64,000 nucleotides of DNA from Aurelia coerulea (taxonomy: Eukaryota; Cnidaria; Scyphozoa; Semaeostomeae; Ulmaridae), in contig CM076949.1 in the NCBI GenBank assembly GCA_039566865.1, positions 8,595,501-8,659,500 on the forward strand. The letters are read 5' to 3'. Below the pieces are notes generated by a model. The model was not told the DNA's origin. It was given only the letters and a program-made list of their open reading frames with translations, and searched no databases. The position numbers and the translations under genes are program-made. This document shows positions 55,666-64,000 of this stretch, one piece after another; position 1 is the first letter of the stretch, and every line of letters starts with the position of its first letter.

Positions 55666-56890
55666 ACAGTTAATGGAAAATAATTTGTCTCTAAATAGAT
55701 AGCTTAAAATTAGTTAGAGATGATGGCTGTTAAGACTCAGCCGAGAGGCCGTTCCACAAATTTGCTCCTCTGTATGAACAATATTTTTTCCCATTTGCTG
55801 AGTTTTTGCTATGACGTGTCAGAGGTCCATTAAATGTATTACAACATGGACGGAGCACTGTGAGTTATGGGTGAAAAAGTTTCACAAGTATTCTGGAGCC
55901 AACTCATATAAGGATTTAAAAAACATTCATTTAGCTTCACCATTCATAATAAGCTCTTAAATCTTCTTCAAGATATGGTCTTCCAAATGCTTCCATCCAA
56001 ACTCTTGGAGAAGTGGTCTGCTTATTATTTGCTTGGGGTTTGGAAAGTTTGAAAAGTGCGCAGGGGATTTTCAAACGGGGACAAAAATTGGCGCAGATAG
56101 TGCAAATCTGAGTTAATAATGCTCATATCAATATAGCACAAAACACGTGTGCTGTTAGTGTTACCAAATAATGCAAAAGCACAGATAAATGTTACTTATC
56201 AAGGAGATTAGCGTGGATAACATAAAAGTGCACAGATGATTTCGCGTACTGTATGTCAAATTTTCCAATCTGGCTTGGGGCATCAAAACTGATAGTTGTT
56301 ATTGAGGGACTGTTATGGAAACAAGGTCGTATTGACCTTTTAATGCTATCCCTGCCATTCTTAACCTGGGGTTTTTTAGACTTTATTTTAGCTTTGGCCT
56401 GTAAATTTTATGTACCCAAATAATACATGCACACATACATACATGACATAACCCTTGCAGCATATTTTGAAGTTGTTTGCATTTTTGCAATTGGTCAAGT
56501 TAGTAGCTTTGCAGTCTTTAGCGCCACCATGCGCATCAAGCGCTGGGATCGCAGAAGCATCTAGCTAAGCCCTAATCGAGTCAGCAACACCTTGTCATGA
56601 CGCTTAAGTGGTGGGGCTCTAATTACCGGGTATCGAACCCTGTCCGCCTGAATGTTCTGGCTGCAAAGTCAGTGGATTACACCACTGCACCATAACACCT
56701 TCAACCACAACAACCAGAGCAGCAGTTCAAAAGTTGGGGGGGGGGGGCTCCTGGTTCCCATCACAACACCTAAGATAAGAGTCTTCGAAGTTTCCCGTGG
56801 AAGAGAGGGCCTGATGTGATGGCATATTATATTTCAAAAAGCAGTCAGCTGTGGAAACTTTAGTTGAAATCCTCTTTGGCCCGTTCGTTT
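55666..56890 (-). pseudogene. Decayed LINE remnant, interrupted twice
   Basis: The minus strand at 55690-55770 reads YRGANLWNGLSAESKQPSSL, homologous to the end of 38391-39461. Further matches continue at 55960-56035, 56270-56330 and 56744-56890 (TAAGAGTCTTCGAAGTTTCC etc.). Unrelated sequence fills 56036-56270, and a SINE lies in 56520-56708. No intact frame. Confidence 0.7.
56520..56708 (-). repeat. tRNA-derived SINE, copy 2
   Basis: The minus strand shows TTATGGTGCAGTGGTGTAAT (A-box region), TGACTTTGCAGCCAGAACAT and a near-consensus B box GGGTTCGATACCC. The body follows with TCATGACAAGGTG and TCCCAGCGCTTGATGC, as in copy 1 at 29834. Inserted within the LINE remnant. Confidence 0.8.
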
Positions 56891-57316
56891 GTTGTTTTTG
56901 CACGGTTGGTAATATTAACATGGGATACGCTTAATTGCTACAAAAACATTACGAGAAAACAGGCCTGCAAGCAATGGTCAAAAAGAGATGTTCTGAGATG
57001 TTGCATGCATGGCAAAAAAGATTACCTTCTTGAGACAAGAGATCACCTGAAATGATGCCACAGCACTGACAGCCAATTCTTCGTGGAAAATGTTGTTAGT
57101 CCTCTTCAGTTGAACCACACTCCGATACTCAGATAACTCACATGACCCTGTCCCTGTTCACTCTGGTATAAACGAGACACTTTGCTCTAAATTCATTTCT
57201 TAGAGAGCAATTTACAAGTGGCCTCGTGATCAAGGCATACAAAAACAAACCTCGTTCACTGACGTCATACCCTGGTCACGAAGCCGAATGAACACCCTCT
57301 GGTACACTAGACTGAT
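56891..57316. other. Unassigned
   Basis: Nothing recognised. Confidence 0.35.
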
Positions 57317-57318
57317 TA

Positions 57319-57737
57319 CACGTTTTTTTTATAAGAAACTGGTTTATAAGAAACTAGTTCTACGATGACCGAAAATTTAAGAAACTCTAGTACTACGCTC
57401 AAGAACAGTTAAGAAACTCTAAAACTTTATTTCTGTATGTCTCTCTTATTCTATGTCTCTCTAACACAGGTACATTCGTCTTTTCTTGACTTTTAACTGC
57501 AAAATTGGTAAAGTTTTGCCTTGACGTGCATGGCTTCTTGTTGATGACAATGTCAATGCAAAATGGAAGCCCTTTCTCGAGAAGAAGGCTCAACTTCGAA
57601 CAATACCGCAATTTTAGGCCCAAAAAAATAAGAAACTAATTAAGAAACTTTTACTACTAAAACACCGAAATTTTCATGCGAAATTAAGAAACTTTTAGTA
57701 CTAAGTGCTGATCCAAGTTTCTTATAAAAAAAACGTG
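57319..57737. mobile_element. Mariner-like MITE (TA target duplication)
   Basis: Ends CACGTTTTTTTTATAAGAAACT and AGTTTCTTATAAAAAAAACGTG are near-perfect inverted repeats flanked by TA (57317-57318 and 57738-57739). The 419-bp interior carries many more AAGAAACT motifs in direct orientation and no gene. Confidence 0.85.
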
Positions 57738-57739
57738 TA

Positions 57740-58069
57740 TATGTTCGTAGGTTATAGCTATTGATAGACTGATGGACTGTGATCAACTTGACTGTGATTT
57801 TTGTAATTTGATATCTTTAATTTTGTTAGACTTTTAATTTTAGAAATATCATTAAATTCAAGTCTTTCGTAGAAATTGACTTCTGCTTACCATCTATATT
57901 TGTTTCTTAAAACTTAGATTAGGCGATAGACAGAAATTGCACGTGATATAATTTGGTTGACTAAAGGACTGAATCTAGCTTGGAACATTCCACAAAAAAG
58001 CCAATCATTATATTTTCGCTGCGGAGCACTGGAGCACTTTGGTCAGCGATATACAAAATTCCTTCATCT
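57740..58069. other. Unassigned
   Basis: Nothing recognised. Confidence 0.35.
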
Positions 58070-58941
58070 CCCTATCCAGACTAGGGGGGGGGGGCACACC
58101 CCTAGTAAACTTTTCCACACAGCTCGTTGAGTCTCTCTAGAATAGTCTAGCTTTTATACGACTTTTAGTTTCTATCTATGAGACATTCTTTCATGTCAAT
58201 ATCAAAAATGTTGACACTGATTTCGGGAGTCAACACACTACTTTGAATTGAGTGCTCCGCAAAATGAATTCATTTTAAGTCATACCTTTGGAACCACTGG
58301 TTCTATGACAATGAGACAAGCATTGCTGAATTCGTCTTGAAACAAGCTTTCATTTGATATATCGTTTATTGATTTTTTATGACGCCATCAATTATTGGTT
58401 GTTGCGCATGCATACTGATGAAAAACCATGTTAGGCTTCATTTTTCGGAAAATGAGCAATATCATATGATGCAGCAGGCCTTTTTATGTATATTTAGCAT
58501 TTTTGCTATTTTTTAAAGTAATTTATAATCATTTCTAAACAAAAATTGATCTTTTTTGCGTAAAAATAAAAATAAATGCTGACATCAGCAAAAATATTGG
58601 TATCACGAAGCAGGAATCGCAAAATAAGAATAACAAGGATATAGTACCTCTGTGTTTCAAATATCATATGGTTATGGTTTATTGATTTGGAGATACAACG
58701 TGACAAAGTCCCATTGGTTTTACACCCAACTTAGCAACATTTGTTGACGTCAGCACTTAAAATCACGTGACATAAGCAAAAACCAATTGCATCATCTTGT
58801 TTGCCTTATCATGTTTGTTACTTGTGCCAAGTTTCAAGTCTCTAGCACTTACGATTTTGAGAAAAACCAGAACCAGGGGGGCACTTTGTGCCCCCCCCCC
58901 TTAGTCTCCCCAGAGTTCCAAAAAGCCTAGTCTGGATAGGG
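58070..58941. mobile_element. piggyBac-like MITE with CCCTATCCAGACTAGG ends
   Basis: 872 bp. Left CCCTATCCAGACTAGG, right CCTAGTCTGGATAGGG followed by TTAA (58942-58945). The left flank lacks TTAA. G/C tracts sit inside each end next to GGGCAC...GTGCCC motifs. The interior has TGACGTCA and ATCACGTGAC. A third terminal-sequence variant of the architecture at 18559 and 52937. Confidence 0.8.
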
Positions 58942-58945
58942 TTAA

Positions 58946-59989
58946 TGCCACCTCAAGCAATCAATCATCAAAGTGTTCCTTCAGGCCTGTGTTTGTGCAC
59001 ATGTGTAATTTTAATTTCAATGTGTTCTACTCTGCAGATATTCAGTCTTCAATCGATCATCACTTGGTCCTTGGTCTTTTCCGCTTGGGCTGATTGTCTG
59101 GATTAACTATTTCGAAAAAGGATTCCCATACAGAGGAGTCTTTTATGCATAGATATCCGCCACCTCGAACAAGCTGAGACGTCTAAAACGAGAAAGACAA
59201 ACGCATTGCAAATGCTATGCTACGGAGACTTCAAGCTACAAAGTCATTTTGGTCACAGAGTGTACAATTGTGGTCTGTCTTGGGGAAAAGAGTGTTTCTG
59301 GCTCTCCCGAGGTTTACTATTTACACATCTCCTCCCAACCTGCTTTGCGAGACAAGCACAGGAAGTGAATCTGATTGGATCAAGATGATAAAAGACAAAT
59401 TTTCAACACTTATGATTGAACAAGCAAGGAAAGACAGCGACACTTTATATGCAGGGAGCTGGGCAAGCTAAAAATAGATCTTGTTTCTTAGCCAATGGAA
59501 ATTGAGAACTCTTGTGGTGATCACTACTTTCACGTGATCAGGTTTTCTGGAGATCAAACACATTCAAAATAGCTAAATAAATGATCCGGATTCAGAGTTG
59601 TGTTCTCCTGCAAGAAACTAGCGAACTCAACGAGCTGATGGAAAGTTGTACACTTTGTTTTTGGGGTACGGGAAAAAGGAAGAGGAGTTGTTGGACGAGC
59701 ACGACGATATCCTTGTTTTTAGACTTCGAGACTTCAGCAGAGACAACACTAACAGAACGGATTTTGGAAACAGTTGAGTTAGGCGCCTAGGCCGATCGTT
59801 GCCAAAGACGTACGAAACTCAGTCCGTGCATGACAAAAATTTGTAAAGCTGGAAGATGGATATGCTCACATGCTGGAAGATGTTCGCATGCAAGTAAGTT
59901 CCACGAAAAGAGGGCAAATGTGATTATGGAGGATGATATTATTATATTTTTTTATCTTTTTCAGTGTCTTCGAAAACGAAAATTTCAGA
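58946..59989. other. Unrecognised region with coding-like patches
   Basis: Several overlapping frames lie at 59206-59471 and 59581-59790. One plus frame around 59624-59760 reads KLYTLFLGYGKKEEELLDEH and DDILVFRLRDFSRDNTNRTD before a stop, unusually acidic and ordered for random sequence. I do not recognise it. It could be an exon or domain remnant of a host gene or mobile element. Confidence 0.3.
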
Positions 59990-60262
59990 AACTCGTTTCT
60001 ACAAAATTTGGCCAAATACTTGGGACAAATCATAAAATTGCACTGCCTCGGTCTTTGATTACGTGCCCCCCCCCGCTCCCCCCGTTTCAAAGTTGCTTGA
60101 ATCAAACGCCATTCGACCTTCACAACATTGAAGTAGGGGGGAGGGGGGATTTGGAGACTCTAAACGTATGTATTCTCCTCGATATTTTAGGAAAAATCAT
60201 GAAGACACTGAAATTTGCCTGTGTCCAAGCTTCTTTTGGCCAGGATTGTCTGAAAATGATTG
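59990..60262 (+). repeat. Dispersed repeat, copy A (pair with 61529-61780)
   Basis: Shares CTTGGGACAAATCATAAAAT, TCTTTGATTACGTGCCC, CATTCGACCTTC, GAAGTAGGGGGGAGG and TTTGGCCAGGATTGT with copy B in the same order and orientation. The right end TTTGGCCAGGATTGTCTGAA mirrors the left end of copy B (TTCAGACAATCTTGGCCAAA), suggesting terminal inverted repeats. Confidence 0.85.
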
Positions 60263-61528
60263 TTAACAAATAACAACTCATATCTTGAGAACCGATAGAG
60301 ATTTCTGTGTGAAATTTTAACACCGTCATCCCCAACATAAGAAGTGAGTTCTCAGCTATCTATGCCGAAATAGGCGTTGTTCGCTAAATTCGCTGAGCAC
60401 CTTCTTAAAAATGGGCGTGGCAAAATTGCGGCAATTTTCACTCACATGAAGATTCCCTCATAAAAAGTGACATACACTAGGATCCTGAGCTTTCTTCCGC
60501 TATCGCAAGATTGTGTACTCCGCTGCTCTTTGAAAATGATTTATCATTGCAAGAAAGCTTTCGGGGTTATTGTTTGAGGTCCGGTTTCTTGTGAATTCTT
60601 CGGTTCTCCCAACGACGCTCCAAAGGAAAATGCCCCATAATTTTGGGATAAGTCACGCTTTTTTGGTAAATTCGCTTGATTCCACATTTTAACATCAAAG
60701 TCTTCCTATTTATGTACAAAAACCAAGTAAAAATTGCCTGGAAGGGGAAATCTCACGGCTCTCCAAAATTAAAAAACTTCAAATAAACAATTTCGGATAA
60801 GTTTCTTTTAAAGTCCATTGAGAACCGTCAGAAATCATATTTCACGAAAATATCGATGCAGATACTGACTATATGCTAATAAAGCTCATTTTTCTCATTA
60901 GAATGAGACAAAATTTGTTAGAATAGGGCAAACGTTGCCGATGTTATTAATGTTTAAAGTAGGGAGAAGCGTTGACAAATTTGGTTCCTTTCTCAATGTT
61001 CCAGATATCGAGAATCCGCCTGGTTGCCCCGCAACAGGTATATTATTCTTCAACAAAAAGTTCTGGATTAAAATTCATAGGGCACAATAGACCATTCAAT
61101 GCCGTCCAGGGTGAATGCAAGTTTGGTGGAGCGAATTTAATCTCATTGAAAATGAATGAATAGTTGGAGAATTGGCTAACGGTGCATTTGAAAATAAGAC
61201 AATTGCACTGCGGAGGCGCAGAAATTGCACTGATTCAAAAGAAACTTTGTTTTCCAATTCTCTTTGATAACTGTGATGTTTTCAAACGAAAATCGTTGGC
61301 AGGTTTCGTGCACAAGAGAAGTCTCGCTGAACGTAATGGGAAAATTTTGCATAATTTGATGACGTCACAGTTCTTATGGATGAATCAGCAACAATGAAAA
61401 CATTAACATCTGAAGTACTCTGGAGTTAAGCCCACAGTTAGTGGCTATCCATTCATAGTAAAAGAGATTGCCTGATACAAGTAGATTTGGATTCATAGAA
61501 ACATATATGATAGGTAGTGATAGCAATT
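60263..61528. other. Unassigned sequence between the two repeat copies
   Basis: No coding homology in the short frames at 60972-61397; nothing recognised. Confidence 0.4.
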
Positions 61529-61780
61529 TTTCAGACAATCTTGGCCAAAATACTTGGGACAAATCATAAAATTGCATTGCTTCGGTCTTTGATTACGTGC
61601 CCTCCGCTCCCCCCGTTTCAAAATTGCTTGAATCAAACGCCATTCGACCTTCTCAAAATTGAAGTAGGGGGGAGGGGAGATTTGGAGACTCTAAACGTAT
61701 GTTTTCTCCTCGATATTTTAGGAAACATCATGAAGACACTGAAATTTGCCTGTGTCCCAGCTTCTTTTGGCCAGGATTGT
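61529..61780 (+). repeat. Dispersed repeat, copy B
   Basis: About 250 bp, same orientation as copy A with high similarity. Retains the left TTCAGACAATCTTGGCCAAA end and loses the right-most bases. Non-coding despite a 92-codon frame preserved in part in both copies. Confidence 0.85.
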
Positions 61781-62587
61781 AGCTCTAAAAGGTGAAAACA
61801 AAAAGAATTGCACAAAATCCTAATATTCAATTCAATCATTTGCTAAACATAAGTCACAAATCTTCAAAATCGGTCCAGTGTACGATATATCGTGGCTTGC
61901 CAAAATTGCATAGTTTATATTGGCGCACCCCAGGGTATTTTTTAACGTACTGACTGGTGGGACATTTGCCCCAGTGGGCCCTTTGCTTGTCCCAGTAGTG
62001 AAGGAAAAATTAGTACTTTTGCCCCAGTGGCCTAAGTCAAAATGGGGCCCTTTTTCATTTTCCCTTGTAAACAAAACGTTGTTATTGATGTTGCTATTAA
62101 ATGCTACAAAGCTACAAAGCTATTATTGAAATGAATTGTATGAGAACAATCGACCATTTTGTTATTTGTGCGGGCGATCGATGATCATTCATTTCATCCT
62201 TCATGCTTGTCAGGCTCATGAAGAATGTTCGACATGAAAAGAAAATATAGGCCTAAGTCTTGGAATGAAAAACGTATCGATTATTTTTTGGACTTAGATT
62301 TGGTAAATTTATGTTTCTAGAATTTGATAGATTGTATATAAGCATTTGAATTTTGCTACCCTGGTAAGTGAATTCCATATATAGTCCACTCCACTGAATT
62401 GCAGAAATCACACCCTCCTCTCTGTGAATTCATCAAGATCTTCCCCTAAAATACAGTTACTATGTTGGAGTTCATCCAGCTGGCTGTATTCACTTACCAA
62501 GATAGAAAGCTGTGTGTTTTTATGTAAAAGTTTGCTTTATTTGAATTTGTGTACAGAGTGTCCAAAGTTTGTTCGGCCTTTCATTAA

Positions 62588-62957
62588 AGACCTGTTTATA
62601 TGGGGAAGAACACCTCACCTGCCAGACCCAGACCCAGGGCTGACAGGTGAGATTCCTCCTTCCTATAGAATCCCATTGCTTTTTCATTTCACGTTTATAT
62701 GACAAACGCAACACCACCGGTATAGTAATTTTTCCATATAAATGAAACACTATGATGAGGTGTATTGGTTTTCTTCCGTGATTTCTATTGGTTAATTCGT
62801 TCTGATTTCACGGATGAGAGACATTACTCCACCTCGCCTCTCAGCCCGGGGGCTGACAAGCGAGGTAACAATCTCATATAAACAGTGGCTGAAATTTACC
62901 TCGCCTGTCAGCCCCGGGTGTGGCAGATGAGTTGTTTTTACTAATATAAACAGGCCC
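62588..62957. mobile_element. Harbinger-like MITE nested in the hAT-like element
   Basis: Left AGACCTGTTTATATGG, right TAATATAAACAGGCCC, with TAA at 62585-62587 and 62958-62960. Subterminal inverted motifs of the GGCTGACAGG/CCTGTCAGCC type are repeated four times. Non-coding. Confidence 0.8.
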
Positions 62958-63106
62958 TAAATGTAAAAAAGTAATGAAACAATGAACGGGCTCCATGTCA
63001 AGATAACCAAACTGCTGAGATTTTAAATTAATTTTAGACACCAAAAGCTAGCAAATCGAATCGGCTAAATATTACGAGTTACGTCTTATTGATTGATTAC
63101 GGAGTT

Positions 63107-63541
63107 TTGAAGTTCAAGTTTGTGCGAAAGCTGAAACCAGACGCCCCTAAATTGCATATTTTGTGAAAGGGTAGAATCTCGTTTGTTTAAAGCAAATCAA
63201 ATGGAACTTAAAAAGCACTTTAGGTAAACTAGCTTTCTTTAACATTGAATCAAGGATATGGATGCTTCAAGGAATCCTGTTGAGGTTAATTTGAAATGGC
63301 CCCGTCTCTCATCGATTAAGTTTTTATGCCATGTTTTTTGGATACTTGCATTCTTAAGAAAATTTTGGCAACGGTGACAAGAAGTAAATTACTTTTGAAG
63401 TCCTTTTTGGTTTGCTCTGATATCAAGGAGAGGTAAAACATTGGACAGTCTTATTCTACCTCGACTTTGGGACGTCTTTTTGAAAAAAAGTCAGTTAGGG
63501 GGGTCTGGTTTCAGTTTTCGCACAAACTGGGATTTCAAAAG
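63107..63541. repeat. Inverted-repeat unit inside the hAT-like element
   Basis: TTTGTGCGAAAGCTGAAACC followed by AGACGCCCC (63119-63148) is mirrored by GGGGGTCTGGTTTCAGTTTT plus CGCACAAAC (63497-63527). Whether it is a separate insertion or part of the hAT-like element is unclear. GGGACACCCTGTATATATC at 63690-63708 resembles a mariner terminus but has no partner here. Confidence 0.6.
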
Positions 63542-63873
63542 CTTATAGCTCCGTGAATTCTTGGCGGATTCGCAAGATTCTGGCATCAAAAATGGATTCA
63601 AAATCATAAGAACAGGTTTATCTAACTAGGAGCCTGTACATTTGATCGTTACTTTTTAATATTTAATCAAACATCGAACAATTTTTCTGGGACACCCTGT
63701 ATATATCAAAAACATTATTTTACCGATACAGTTTTGAAAGTAGTGACCTGACTTTATAAGTGATAAGTAATTTACTTTTGTCTCTTTGGTAAAGTCATAC
63801 CGTAAAAATTTGGGGCCCTTTTGGCAGTTTGTCCCACCAGTAGAAGATCCTTAAAAAATACCCTGGCGCACCC

Positions 63874-64000
63874 GGTATACTAATTAGCCTTGATCATATT
63901 GGCAGTTTAATATGACTGGCATCATTTACAAACCCCAACCCTGACCTTAGATTAAAATTTGAGCGTGCATTTCAAATGTGAAAATTTTACAATTCTTGGT
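63874..64000. other. Right edge
   Basis: Nothing recognised. Confidence 0.35.

Larger units (their letters stand above)
61931..63865. mobile_element. hAT-like non-autonomous element, 8-bp target duplication
   Basis: CAGGGTATTTTTTAA at the left and TTAAAAAATACCCTG at the right, flanked by GCGCACCC at 61923-61930 and 63866-63873. An 8-bp duplication with CAGGG ends is the hAT pattern. Subterminal GGTGGGAC/GTCCCACC and GGGGCCC motifs are also mirrored. The 1.9-kb interior has no transposase and contains at least two other inverted-repeat units. Confidence 0.85.

Noticed and set aside
63690..63708. GGGACACCCTGTATATATC as a mariner element end
   Set aside because: No inverted partner in the window, so an element cannot be supported.

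Overview
This is a eukaryotic, AT-rich, repeat-laden window of an invertebrate animal genome. The LINE types, the Penelope-like element and the dense MITEs look cnidarian-like (possibly anthozoan), but that assignment is weak inference. There are no operons or bacterial signals.

The only host gene I can support runs on the minus strand across most of the window. It is an NCLX/SLC8B1-like mitochondrial Na+/Ca2+ exchanger. I found nine exon pieces, in order: 49455-49604 (start codon, hydrophobic leader), 45669-45824 (Cys-rich N-terminal domain), 33143-33195 (first membrane segment), 30133-30190, 25800-25911 (alpha-1 repeat, GNGAPDIF), 19439-19463 plus 18427-18558 (one exon split by a MITE), 10357-10530 (cytosolic-loop-like) and 3199-3323 (loop end). 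Splice sites and codon phases agree from piece to piece. The second half (alpha-2 repeat) must lie beyond the left edge. The gene therefore covers at least 46 kb, nearly all of it introns filled with mobile elements.

Layout. 1-10 kb: two large foldback elements, a LINE tail, a family of short perfect palindromes. 11-12.5 kb: 128-bp tandem array. 12.6-18.2 kb: LINE copies and a Harbinger-like MITE. 18.5-19.4 kb: piggyBac-like MITE inside the exchanger coding sequence. 23-25.7 kb: LINE and a second MITE copy with another MITE inside it. 26.2-27.7 kb: 55-bp satellite. 27.8-33 kb: MITEs and a SINE around small exons. 34.3-41.3 kb: an (ATT)n tract carrying a Penelope-like element with a long open RT/GIY-YIG frame, then an R4/Dong-like LINE with a restriction-like endonuclease, itself split by another LINE. 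41-49 kb: further LINE remnants and the first two exons. 49.9-55.7 kb: a nearly complete LINE with a 2A-like DIETNPGP motif before its endonuclease, interrupted by a second LINE that is interrupted by a MITE. 55.7-64 kb: a LINE remnant with a SINE in it, mariner-, piggyBac- and hAT-like non-autonomous elements.

The most informative observations are the nested insertions whose target-site duplications can be read directly, the 2A motif, the (ATT)n landing site, and the MITE that bisects a host exon.
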